Of a stretch of 43,605 nucleotides of DNA, positions 35,945 to 43,605 are shown one piece after another. The DNA is taken from the NCBI GenBank assembly GCA_007127745.1, contig SKYV01000180.1, positions 1-43,605 of the forward strand, given 5' to 3'. Origin of the DNA: Balneolaceae bacterium (GTDB lineage: Bacteria > Bacteroidota > Rhodothermia > Balneolales > Balneolaceae). A model generated the notes under the pieces. The model had not been told where the DNA came from. It ran no database searches and saw only the letters and a program-made list of their open reading frames with translations. The number at the start of each line of letters is the position of its first letter. The first letter of the stretch is position 1. Made by a program: the position numbers and the translations under genes.

Positions 35945-37768
35945 TCACCGGAACCGATTTCCCAATTCCTCCATCGACATATAAACTAAAGTCGGTTTTT
36001 CGAGCGGATCGTGGTAAGGCTCTTCGCAGGCAAACAACTGATCGATCAACATCTCCATTTCGTTTTCGGTGAGCCGTTTACCACGAGGTATTGCGGTGCG
36101 GGAAGCAAACGCAATGGCCACTTTTTTTCGTGCATCGAGCGTGGGTTTTTTGCCCAATTCCCGATACTGCTGAAGCATTTCACGCAGTACCTGTTTTTCA
36201 TCTCCGATCTCAATATCGGCCGGAACCCCGTTGATAATTGCCGTATTGCCGCTAAGTAGCTGAATACTGAATCCCATTCGCTGTATGATAGGCAGAAGCT
36301 CTTTCAACAAAGAAAATTCGGAAGCCGAAAGTTCTGCTGTTTGGGCAAAAAGAAGCTGCTGCGTACCTGGAATGCTCTCTTCAGTTGCGCTGAGCGCTTT
36401 TTCAAAAATTATTCGCTTGTGTGCCGTATGCTGATCAACCACGCACATTCCGGTTCGGGTTTGCGTGATGATATACCGGTTATGCAGCTGCCAGAATCCT
36501 TTATCACTTCCGGGTTCCTGTTTGACTGATTCTTGACCGGGCTCGTTCTCCAGAGATTTTTTGGCAGTACCGTAGAGATTTTCGGCCGTTTCATGTCCAT
36601 CAAAACTACGATGTTTAAAATTGATTCGTGAAGGCAGTTGAACCGGGTTATCTCCGGAACCGGGCTGGCGCGAAGGGGTTTTACTTCCTGAAAGATTCTC
36701 GAAACTGAGATTAAAATCTGATTTCATTCGATCTGATGATTCAACATCCGGCACCACAAAATATTCGTTGATCGCTTTTTTTACCACTGACCGGGCCAAT
36801 TGAATGATGCTTCTCTCATCATCAAACTTTACTTCCATCTTGGCGGGATGGACATTTACATCTACCTGAGAGGGATCTATTTCAAAAAAAATGGCATAAA
36901 AAGGATATTCGTTCTGCCGGGTCCAGGCATCAAACAGGCTTAAAATTACATAACTGAGATAGCGGTGTTGAAATGGACGTCCGTTTACAAATAAAAACTG
37001 CTCACCCCGACTTTTTTTTGCCAGTTTGGGATCTGCCAATAAACCGTGAATTTTCACATAACTGGTTTCCTCGTCGAAGGGGATCAGGCTTGCCCGATAC
37101 TGCCGGCCGAACAATTCAGCCACACGCTGCTCAAGAGACTGTTTTGGCAAATGATAGAGCCGGTCGCCGTCGGCATGCATTTCAAATTCGATACCGGTAT
37201 TGGCAAGCGCACTGTTCTGAAATGTTCTGATGATATGTTTTAATTCAGTGGCATCGGTTTTCAAGAATTGCCGTCGTGCCGGTACATTATAAAACAGATT
37301 CCGGATTGCAATGGAGGTGCCGTCATCAAGGGCAGCCGGTTCAAACCGTTTTTCTTCACCTCCCCATATTTCGAGCAGGGTTCCGGCACTGTCTTCAACC
37401 CGTTTGGTTTTCAATTCCACCTGCGAAATGGAAGCAATTGATGCCATCGCTTCTCCGCGAAAACCCATGGTTCGTACGTTAAACAGATCTTCAATCGACT
37501 GAATTTTAGAAGTGGCGTGGCGTTCAAAGCAGAGATGTGCATCTTCGGAAGACATCCCGCAGCCGTTATCAACCACCTGGATGAGCGTTCTGCCAGCCTG
37601 TTGTACAATCAGTTTGATGTGATCGGCTCCGGCATCGATTGAATTATCCAGCAGTTCTTTTGCCACAGAAGCCGGACGTTGAATAACTTCACCCGCAGCA
37701 ATTTTATTCGACAGCTCGGGGGGCATGGTACGGATGATGGATTCCCCGATATCTTCAGTTTTACTCAA
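35945..37768 (-). CDS. mutL: DNA mismatch repair protein MutL, TTG start
   Basis: GHKL ATPase that links MutS to strand incision. The ATPase motifs are E38 in AKELLDNSIDAG, DNGCG (67-71) and GFRGEA (102-107); a linker spans about 340-425 and the dimerisation domain follows. The endonuclease motif, usually DQHA-x2-E-x4-E, reads DQHTAHKRIIFE at 446-457, with lysine replacing the first glutamate. The TTG at 37768 is chosen because the conserved region begins before the first in-frame ATG (residue 15). The length, 607 residues, is normal. Confidence 0.95.
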   Translation of the reverse strand: MSKTEDIGESIIRTMPPELSNKIAAGEVIQRPASVAKELLDNSIDAGADHIKLIVQQAGRTLIQVVDNGCGMSSEDAHLCFERHATSKIQSIEDLFNVRTMGFRGEAMASIASISQVELKTKRVEDSAGTLLEIWGGEEKRFEPAALDDGTSIAIRNLFYNVPARRQFLKTDATELKHIIRTFQNSALANTGIEFEMHADGDRLYHLPKQSLEQRVAELFGRQYRASLIPFDEETSYVKIHGLLADPKLAKKSRGEQFLFVNGRPFQHRYLSYVILSLFDAWTRQNEYPFYAIFFEIDPSQVDVNVHPAKMEVKFDDERSIIQLARSVVKKAINEYFVVPDVESSDRMKSDFNLSFENLSGSKTPSRQPGSGDNPVQLPSRINFKHRSFDGHETAENLYGTAKKSLENEPGQESVKQEPGSDKGFWQLHNRYIITQTRTGMCVVDQHTAHKRIIFEKALSATEESIPGTQQLLFAQTAELSASEFSLLKELLPIIQRMGFSIQLLSGNTAIINGVPADIEIGDEKQVLREMLQQYRELGKKPTLDARKKVAIAFASRTAIPRGKRLTENEMEMLIDQLFACEEPYHDPLEKPTLVYMSMEELGNRFR

Positions 37769-37807
37769 AAGGCGTTCAGATCGTAATTAGTGATGAAAAA
37801 TTTGATA

Positions 37808-38017
37808 CTAAAGCAATGTAATAATCCAGATAATCAGTGCAAGACCAGAAGCATAGATTATTATTCTGATATTCTGGCTGCGATGGCGCTGACGGTACCT
37901 TTGGGTCTTGATGCGTATTCGCCTCTTTCGTTTTTCATCCTCTACCGGGTCGTAATGCCGGAGAGGCATATCGAATTTTTTAGGTTTGGCCCGAAAGCCG
38001 AACATGGGTTTAATCAT
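37808..38017 (-). CDS. Small basic membrane protein upstream of mutL
   Basis: A 69-residue protein. The motif KPKKFDMPLRHYDPVEDEKRK (N-terminal half) is followed by a very basic stretch and a single hydrophobic helix at about residues 51-68, so the protein would have a cytoplasmic basic head and a C-terminal anchor. Similar small proteins with a KP(K/R)(K/R)F...YDP motif are, from memory, common in Bacteroidota-related genomes. The ATG is at 38015-38017; another ATG at 38005 is possible. It ends 39 bases before mutL and is likely co-transcribed. The function is unknown. Confidence 0.7.
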   Translation of the reverse strand: MIKPMFGFRAKPKKFDMPLRHYDPVEDEKRKRRIRIKTQRYRQRHRSQNIRIIIYASGLALIIWIITLL

Positions 38018-38540
38018 AACAAGAAAGTGTTTTCCTCATTAAACGTTACTCCAGTCATATTGTTCTGAAAGATACTATATGAGAATGGAAATTTGCAGTT
38101 TTTTTTATGCCTGCAAGCTTTGACAGATTCCTTACTCTATGCACATCGGGCAGTTTATTCAACGAAGTTTAACAAAAAAGTAAAGCCTGCCTTTTACTCT
38201 CCGATCTTGCCTGAGAAATAGACTTTTTTATCAAACGGGTCTCCTCGCTGAAATCAGCCCTGAGTACGTTCAGAAATCTTGCTGACAGGACGACTTCTAC
38301 GGTGTACAAAGGCTGTCTTTCTGTTTAAAAACTACTTGCTCAAAAAGTTACATAATAGTTTTGCTGTGGGTCGGATAGTCACAGTTTTGCAAACCATTTT
38401 AACCTGCAGTTTGATATTTTGCAGAGGATTTCATGGCAACGACAGGCTCAATGTGACGTAAAAAAATTGTTTTGTCAGCCAAATATGTGCAATTAAAATG
38501 GCTCTGATTAGATCATTCCCATTTTTTTATATTCACTATT
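38018..38540. other. Gene-less divergent region between small membrane protein and DinB gene
   Basis: About 520 bases. It contains the second, degenerate copy of the candidate repeat (38195-38298), TTGCAG/CTGCAA and CTGCA/TGCAG inverted repeats near 38093 and 38405, and AT-rich stretches. No open frame has a convincing composition or ribosome site. It must hold the promoters of two divergent units, though no consensus was found. Confidence 0.5.
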
Positions 38541-39065
38541 ATGAACATCCAAAACGACGAATACGGAGAATTTTACGCAGGATACATTGTCCGCTGCTAC
38601 GAAAGGCCTTTGATGGAACTGCTGGTAACCGGCAGGGAAAATGTCATTTCATTAATAGAGCCTGTTTCGGAGGAAGAATCTTTCTATCGGTACGATACCG
38701 GCAAGTGGTCTGTCAAAGAGGTTTTAGGTCACATGATAGATACAGAGCGCATTTTTAGTTTTCGGGCACTTGCACTGGCAAGGGGTGAAAAACCCGAACT
38801 TCCCGGATATGATCATAACCAATACGTGATTGAGGCTGACTTTAACCGGCATTCGCTGAAAAATCTGGTTCAGCAATACCGGTTAGTCAGAGAGGCAACG
38901 ATGGCACTTTTTTCAAACTTTTCGGAGGAAGAACTGCTGAGAAAAGGCCGAGTCAATCAATCCGGTTTTAGCGTGAGGGGATTGGGTTATGTGATCGCCG
39001 GGCATGAATTGCACCACATCTCCATTTTGAAAGAATATTATTTGCCGGGAATTAATCAATCCTAA
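38541..39065 (+). CDS. DinB/YfiT-like putative metal-dependent protein
   Basis: A 174-residue four-helix bundle of the DinB_2 type. Three metal-binding histidines are visible: one in VLGHMIDTERIFSF (near residue 64) and two in GHELHHISILKEYY near the C-terminus. KWSVKEVLGH is the typical first motif. Members include thiol transferases and hydrolases using bacillithiol or mycothiol, but the substrate here cannot be named. Its end overlaps the end of the convergent glycosyltransferase gene by four bases. Confidence 0.88.
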   Translation: MNIQNDEYGEFYAGYIVRCYERPLMELLVTGRENVISLIEPVSEEESFYRYDTGKWSVKEVLGHMIDTERIFSFRALALARGEKPELPGYDHNQYVIEADFNRHSLKNLVQQYRLVREATMALFSNFSEEELLRKGRVNQSGFSVRGLGYVIAGHELHHISILKEYYLPGINQS

Positions 39066-40093
39066 ACCACCACTCCGGATTTTTTTCCTACAGCAGTTTT
39101 TTTTAGACGACGAGCATATCGCACTATTTTTTGAGTTAACATTCCGGCATCGGCTGCATCATTCAAAGAAATAACCGGAGCGGAACTTAACCAATTGGTG
39201 ATAGCTTCAATGCTGGAATCATCAAGCTGCTTAATTACCTGAATTCCCATTTTTTCTAAAGCCGCCGCATTGCAAAGTTGTTCATATTGATTGCGAATCG
39301 GGATAGTGAGAAGTTTTTTTCCCAAAAACATTGCTTCGGCACAAGTTTCAAAACCGGAACTTGTAACCACTCCTAACCCGGTTTTCAGGCTTTCCAGGAA
39401 CGGAAGGTTACCTACAGGATTAATTACAACATTGTCCTCTTCAAACTTTTCATCGCAGTGGGGAGAAAAAAGATGCCATTGGGTCTGCGGTATTTGGCGG
39501 AAAATACGCATCAACGATTCGTGATGATATGCCGGCAGATAGACGGTAATATGATTGTTTCGGTCTGGTTCAGAATGCCTGACTTCCCTCCGAATAATGG
39601 GCGGCTCGATAAACGTGTCGTATCGCTGAAAGTGAAAACCAATGGAACGGTTACAGGGGGCAAAATTTTTCAATATCTGCTCGGCAAAATGAGATTTTTG
39701 TTTAGGCCGCGGGCTTTTTTTTGATAAAAATGCAGCCTGATGACTCAATGCAAGTGATGGAATTTGTTTATTTAAAGCTGCCCAGGCAGTAACCGGTTCA
39801 TAATCGGAGATAACCAGATTATACTTGTTGAGGTCCAGTGTGTGCACATCCCGCAAAAAAGTAACCGGTTTTAAATTCAGCGCAGTTTTCAAATATGAAA
39901 CACTTCCATTGGCATCGTAAGCCAGGCTTAATCCCCGTTTTTTAGATATTGGTATCCCATCAATGTTCATATTGCAATTATACCCACTGAGAAGAACATC
40001 CACATCGGCCAGTTCTGTTAATATCGGCAAAATTTCCCTTGCCCGGCTGATATGTCCGTGACCGGTTCCCTGTATTCCGTAAAGTATTTTCAT
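39062..40093 (-). CDS. Glycosyltransferase of the MJ1255/VC2487 family
   Basis: A GT28/GT1-like glycosyltransferase of 343 residues. The glycine-rich N-terminus YGIQGTGHGHISRAREIL (residues 5-22) is the family mark and resembles MurG and galactolipid synthases; the donor-binding region is VTSSGFETCAEAMFLGKKLL followed by QYEQLCNAAALEKMG. No membrane helix is obvious, so it is probably a peripheral membrane enzyme. It lies 57 bases downstream of a PlcP-like phosphoesterase on the same strand. Acceptor unknown; diacylglycerol is an attractive guess. Confidence 0.85.
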   Translation of the reverse strand: MKILYGIQGTGHGHISRAREILPILTELADVDVLLSGYNCNMNIDGIPISKKRGLSLAYDANGSVSYLKTALNLKPVTFLRDVHTLDLNKYNLVISDYEPVTAWAALNKQIPSLALSHQAAFLSKKSPRPKQKSHFAEQILKNFAPCNRSIGFHFQRYDTFIEPPIIRREVRHSEPDRNNHITVYLPAYHHESLMRIFRQIPQTQWHLFSPHCDEKFEEDNVVINPVGNLPFLESLKTGLGVVTSSGFETCAEAMFLGKKLLTIPIRNQYEQLCNAAALEKMGIQVIKQLDDSSIEAITNWLSSAPVISLNDAADAGMLTQKIVRYARRLKKTAVGKKSGVVV

Positions 40094-40150
40094 AGTTTCA
40101 TGTATTACAGTTCGTTATTGCCAGCCTTACAGTCTTTGGTTTATATGATG

Positions 40151-40951
40151 CTAAACAACTCTATTTCTCTTTTTGCTTCTTACATCAATTCGAGGCAGTC
40201 CGATAAAATCTTCTTCTCTGTATTTGAATATTCTCCATTGGTTGCCATTGTATTCCAAAGCAGTCAGATTTTCAACCCAGTCGCCTGAATTCATGTAAAT
40301 CACGGCACCCTTTTCATTTTCATATCCCCGAATTTTGGGTTGATGAATATGCCCGCAAATCACATATTCGTACCCCTGATCAATGGCGAGATCCATGGCT
40401 GTGGTTTCAAAATCTTCGATAAACCGCACAGCTTTTTTAACACTTTCTTTAATCCGTTTTGATAGTGAAATTTTACCCCGACCCATTTTCACCAACAGCC
40501 GGTTGATGGCCCTGTTTAACAAAATGAGGAGTTCGTATCCGTGGCCGCCAAGTTTTGCAATCCATTTACTGTGCTTCATGGTGATATCAAAAATATCGCC
40601 GTGAAAAATCCAAACTTTTTCTCCGTCCAGCTCCAGCACCAGTTTATCACGGATAAAAAGCGGGCCAAGCTGCAAACTGGATACCTTTCGAAGCACTTCA
40701 TCATGATTGCCGGTTAGGTAGTAGATATCGGTGCCGTTGGTCATCATATTCAGAAGGGTTTTGAGTACCATCATGTGCGATTCCGGCCAGTAATATTTCT
40801 TAAAATTCCAGACGTCCACAAAATCTCCATTCAAAATGATTATTTTTGGGTCGATGGAATTCAGATATTGCATCAGCTCGATGGCATGGCATCCAACCGT
40901 TCCGAGATGCACATCAGAAATGACAACAATGTCAAGGGGGCGTTTTTTCAT
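40151..40951 (-). CDS. Calcineurin-like metallophosphoesterase, PlcP/LpxH-like
   Basis: From the ATG at 40949-40951 it has 266 residues; a longer frame to 41032 is rejected because the fold begins MKKRPLDIVVISDVHLG. The metal ligands are D13 and H15, D43 in NGDFVD, N82-H83 in GNHDEVLR, H117 in HGDIFD, and H201/H203 in CGHIH. The segments HLGTVGCHA, WPESHMMVLK, FHGDIFDITMKHSKW and NSGDWVENLTALE recall, from memory, the PlcP phospholipase C of rhizobia more than true LpxH. Databases often label such proteins UDP-2,3-diacylglucosamine diphosphatase. It is likely co-transcribed with the glycosyltransferase. Confidence 0.85.
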   Translation of the reverse strand: MKKRPLDIVVISDVHLGTVGCHAIELMQYLNSIDPKIIILNGDFVDVWNFKKYYWPESHMMVLKTLLNMMTNGTDIYYLTGNHDEVLRKVSSLQLGPLFIRDKLVLELDGEKVWIFHGDIFDITMKHSKWIAKLGGHGYELLILLNRAINRLLVKMGRGKISLSKRIKESVKKAVRFIEDFETTAMDLAIDQGYEYVICGHIHQPKIRGYENEKGAVIYMNSGDWVENLTALEYNGNQWRIFKYREEDFIGLPRIDVRSKKRNRVV

Positions 40952-41103
40952 GTGGGCAGATGATAAATTTTTTATACTTATCAGCAAAAAAACAAAAATC
41001 TTGTTACCGTACAGTGACCGAATTATTATCATTTGATGATCGAATTGTTATGAAATTATTACTTGCAAACGGCTGATAACTAACCTTTTAAAGAAAATAT
41101 GAA

Positions 41104-42180
41104 ATGAAAAAATGTGTGATCTACGGCAGTTACGGCTATAGTGGAAATTTAATTGCCGAAATTGCATCAACATCAGGAAAGCCGGTTTTACTGTCCGGCA
41201 GAAATGAAGAGAAGTTAGCGAAACAGGCCGAAAGGCTGGGATTGAATTATCAAAAAGCATCGCTCGAATCTGAAGAGGAGATGGACGCGCTGTTGAGGGA
41301 AGCGGCAGTTGTGATACATTGCGCCGGACCGTTCACACACACCTGGAAACCAATGGCCAAAGCCTGCCTTCGAAACCGGTGCCACTATCTGGATATCACC
41401 GGAGAAATTGATGTGTTTGAGTCGTTAAAAAGACTTGGTTCAGCATTTAAAGAAAAGCATCTGATGGCTATTCCCGGTGTGGGATTTGATGTGGTTCCCA
41501 CCGATTGTGTTGCCGTCCGCCTTTGTGAAAAGCTGCCGGATGCCGTAAACCTCGAACTTGCATTCTGGAGCCTTAGAAGCGGAGTATCTCAGGGCACGGC
41601 CAAAACCATGATTGAAAATCTCGGGAAAGGCGGATTAATCAGAGAAAACGGGAAACTGAAGCGGGTTCCGGCCGCTTACAAATCCAAAACCATCCATTTT
41701 GGTAAACGTTCATCAACAGCAGTTTCCATTCCCTGGGGTGATGTTTCAACGGCGTACACATCCACCGGTATTGAAAATATTGTGGTTTACATGGCAGCCC
41801 CGAATAGAATGATTCGGCTGATGAAACTTTCAAACTACATCAAACCGATACTCGGATCCAATTGGCTGAAAACATATCTCAAGAAAAAAATTGAACGAAA
41901 ACCGGCCGGCCCGGGCAAGGAGGAGCTTGAAAAAGGAAGATCATTGATTTGGGGACGTGCAGAGAACGAAAAGGGAGAGTCTGAGGAAGTGATTATTCAA
42001 ACGTCAGAAGGGTACAAATTAACGGCGGAAACGGCCTGGCTGATTGCCGGAAAAATTTTGAATGGAGATGTTAAACCGGGCTATCAAACGCCGGCTGGAT
42101 GCTACGGGCCTGAACTGATATTTGAGATTGAAGAAACAAAACAGATTTTTACTAAAGAACAGGGTAAAAATTATAACTAA
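41104..42180 (+). CDS. Saccharopine dehydrogenase-like NADP-binding reductase
   Basis: A 358-residue protein with a Rossmann start, VIYGSYGYSGNLIAEIA (residues 5-21), LLSGRNEEKL, the conserved VVIHCAGPFTHTWKPMAKAC and HYLDITGEIDVFESL, and GVGFDVVPTD. These belong to the group named saccharopine dehydrogenase or trans-acting enoyl reductase. The true substrate is not known; lysine synthesis is unlikely for this subgroup. An earlier ATG at 41099 hits a stop after two codons. It diverges from the PlcP-like gene by 152 bases. Confidence 0.88.
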   Translation: MKKCVIYGSYGYSGNLIAEIASTSGKPVLLSGRNEEKLAKQAERLGLNYQKASLESEEEMDALLREAAVVIHCAGPFTHTWKPMAKACLRNRCHYLDITGEIDVFESLKRLGSAFKEKHLMAIPGVGFDVVPTDCVAVRLCEKLPDAVNLELAFWSLRSGVSQGTAKTMIENLGKGGLIRENGKLKRVPAAYKSKTIHFGKRSSTAVSIPWGDVSTAYTSTGIENIVVYMAAPNRMIRLMKLSNYIKPILGSNWLKTYLKKKIERKPAGPGKEELEKGRSLIWGRAENEKGESEEVIIQTSEGYKLTAETAWLIAGKILNGDVKPGYQTPAGCYGPELIFEIEETKQIFTKEQGKNYN

Positions 42181-42193
42181 CGTTAAAATATTC

Positions 42194-42217
42194 ATTTACA
42201 TTTACATTTATATTTCT
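42194..42217. repeat. Hexamer tandem tract ATTTAC-like x4
   Basis: ATTTAC, ATTTAC, ATTTAT and ATTTCT follow one another just after the reductase stop and before the sensory gene. It is AT-rich and may be slippage-prone. Confidence 0.6.
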
Positions 42218-42293
42218 ATTCTATTATAATTGTTTATTGCTCGTGTAAATCCACCGGAACTGCAAAGTTCAGAAACATCCCAAAACCAGATAT

Positions 42294-43605
42294 ATGGCCT
42301 CAGAAAAAAAGGTTCAGAAAAGTGCAGAATCGATACAAAAAAAGCTGGACGAGCGAATCAAGGAAATGAACTGTCTTTACAATTTGTCAGGCCTGGATGA
42401 GATCGAGCTAACGGTCGAAGAGATTTTTGAAAAGTCGGCCGAGTTTTTACAGAAAGCCCTGCAGTATCCCGAACTTGCCGAGATCAGATTTCAGTTTGAT
42501 GGCCGGGAGTATCAAACAGAGAAATATCACGAAAAATTTGAGAAAATCAGTGCTGTATCGAAACGCGGGCAGAATCAAGTGCTCGAAGTAGATGCTTGTT
42601 ACTATAATGAAAAGGGAGAGCAACCGAAAATAAACTTTTTAAAAGAAGAGCGGGCCATGCTGCAAGCCATTGCCGATCTTCTGGGGCTGAAACTGTTTCA
42701 GAAAAAAATAAATACAGACCTGAAAGAGAGTCTGCAGCGGTATGAATTGGTAACCCGGGCCACCTCGGATGCAATCTGGGATTATGATGCAAAAACCAAA
42801 AAGTTGAGCTGGGGAGACGGCTTTATGAGATTGTTCGGTTACAAAAGCGGCGACGGAAAAGATATTTCGCACTGGTTTGATAAAATTCACCCGAGTGATA
42901 AAAACCGTATTGAGGTGAAGGTGGAATCATTTATGCAAGGGGATATCAAATGGTGGGATGAGGAATATCAATTTAAAAAAGCGAATGAAAGCTATGCATT
43001 TGTTCGCGACAAAGCGATCACAGAATTTAATGAAGATGGCGAACTCGTTCGGGTCACAGGGGCCATGGAGGATATTACCGACCGGAAAGTTGTTGAATTG
43101 AGGGATAAATTATCATCCGATATCAGCAAGGTATTTAATTCGTCGGAGAGTACAACCGAAGCGCTCAATGGTACGCTGCACTGTTTTTATTCGATAAAAA
43201 ACTTTGCAATTGCTGAATTTTGGCTGGTGGATAATAAAAAAGAATCACTTGTGCTGACAGCCCACCTCCAAAATACCGACAACAAAATGTTGTTTTACAA
43301 GAAATCGCAGCAGATCAAATCGTTTAAAAAAGGGGAGGGCATGCCGGGCAAAACCTGGCACAACAAGCAGGAGCTTTTTTGGAGGAATCTTGACAGCCGA
43401 AAAACGTTTGTTCGAAATAATGCAGCCAGAATTACGGATATCAAAACCGCATTCAGTTTTCCTCTGATGCATGATGATGAAGTATTAGGGGTGCTTCTTT
43501 TAGCTGTGCATGAAGACATAAAAAACGAGAGCCACTATTTACCATTGTTCAGAAAGCTGTCTGATCAGATTGGCCATGAAATCAGCCGTAAAAAGCTGGA
43601 AGAAG
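42294..43605 (+). CDS. PAS/GAF sensory protein, probably histidine kinase (3' end beyond window)
   Basis: An open frame of 437 codons runs off the right edge. It begins with a coiled-coil-like segment and an N-terminal domain to about residue 140, then a PAS domain (about 150-265) recognised by TSDAIWDYDAKTKKLSWGDG and VTGAMEDITDRK at its C-cap, then a GAF domain (about 280-425) with GEGMPGKTWHNKQ and FPLMHDDEVLGVLLL. The following helix HEISRKKLEE suggests another PAS or a kinase module. There is no membrane segment, so sensing is cytoplasmic. The kinase part is inferred, not seen. Confidence 0.88.
   Translation, partial: MASEKKVQKSAESIQKKLDERIKEMNCLYNLSGLDEIELTVEEIFEKSAEFLQKALQYPELAEIRFQFDGREYQTEKYHEKFEKISAVSKRGQNQVLEVDACYYNEKGEQPKINFLKEERAMLQAIADLLGLKLFQKKINTDLKESLQRYELVTRATSDAIWDYDAKTKKLSWGDGFMRLFGYKSGDGKDISHWFDKIHPSDKNRIEVKVESFMQGDIKWWDEEYQFKKANESYAFVRDKAITEFNEDGELVRVTGAMEDITDRKVVELRDKLSSDISKVFNSSESTTEALNGTLHCFYSIKNFAIAEFWLVDNKKESLVLTAHLQNTDNKMLFYKKSQQIKSFKKGEGMPGKTWHNKQELFWRNLDSRKTFVRNNAARITDIKTAFSFPLMHDDEVLGVLLLAVHEDIKNESHYLPLFRKLSDQIGHEISRKKLEE

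Noticed and set aside
38279-38461. 60-codon plus-strand frame ahead of the DinB gene
   Set aside because: No ribosome site or family similarity, and it overlaps the candidate repeat.
40952-41032. N-terminal extension of the metallophosphoesterase by 27 residues, resembling a signal sequence
   Set aside because: Family members start just before the DxH motif; the hydrophobic stretch is probably translated intergenic DNA.

Overview
The window is a moderate-GC bacterial chromosome segment. I read it as the Bacteroidota/Balneolota group (Balneolaceae-like). The reasons are the gene order of the division cluster, Bacteroidota-type TAnnTTTG promoter elements, the Bacteroidota-like MutL, FtsI and small membrane proteins, and many TTG starts. 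The phylum is an inference; no 16S gene is present. I see no tRNA, rRNA, CRISPR array, insertion sequence or phage gene.

Region 1 (1-14.75 kb, minus strand) is a complete division and cell wall (dcw) cluster read from right to left: mraZ, rsmH, ftsL, ftsI, murE, mraY, murD, ftsW, murG, murC, ftsQ, ftsA and the start of ftsZ, which is cut by the window edge. Most genes overlap by 1-17 bases, so they are probably translationally coupled. A sigma70-like promoter and three MraZ boxes spaced exactly 10 bp apart lie ahead of mraZ. The only sizeable gaps are ftsW-murD, with a heptamer repeat and a REP-like palindrome, and ftsA-ftsZ, with a hairpin-bearing leader.

Region 2 (14.75-16.8 kb, plus strand) has an outer-membrane beta-barrel protein and an unknown lipoprotein, each followed by a clear terminator.

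Region 3 (16.8-23.5 kb, minus strand) is a methionine/organosulfur operon. It opens with a SAM-I riboswitch and its terminator, then runs CoA-binding protein, metY, sfnG-like dimethylsulfone monooxygenase, FMN reductase, OsmC-like protein, metX and homoserine dehydrogenase. Homoserine synthesis, its O-acetylation and sulfhydrylation sit with a flavin-dependent organosulfur oxygenase pair, so the operon looks like a sulfur-scavenging methionine route switched off by SAM. This is the most interesting system in the window.

Region 4 (23.5-34.7 kb) holds housekeeping genes: era and pdxJ on the minus strand, an NlpC/P60 lipoprotein, icd on the minus strand, then on the plus strand a serine hydrolase, a family-4-like uracil-DNA glycosylase without the iron-sulfur cysteines, a patatin-like protein and dnaB.

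Region 5 (34.7-43.6 kb) contains a homologue of the tRNA-queuosine mannosyltransferase (GTDC1/QTMAN, DUF3524), mutL with a small conserved-looking membrane protein upstream, a DinB-family protein, a glycosyltransferase plus PlcP-like metallophosphoesterase pair that may remodel membrane lipids, a saccharopine-dehydrogenase-like reductase, and the beginning of a PAS/GAF sensory protein that runs off the right edge.
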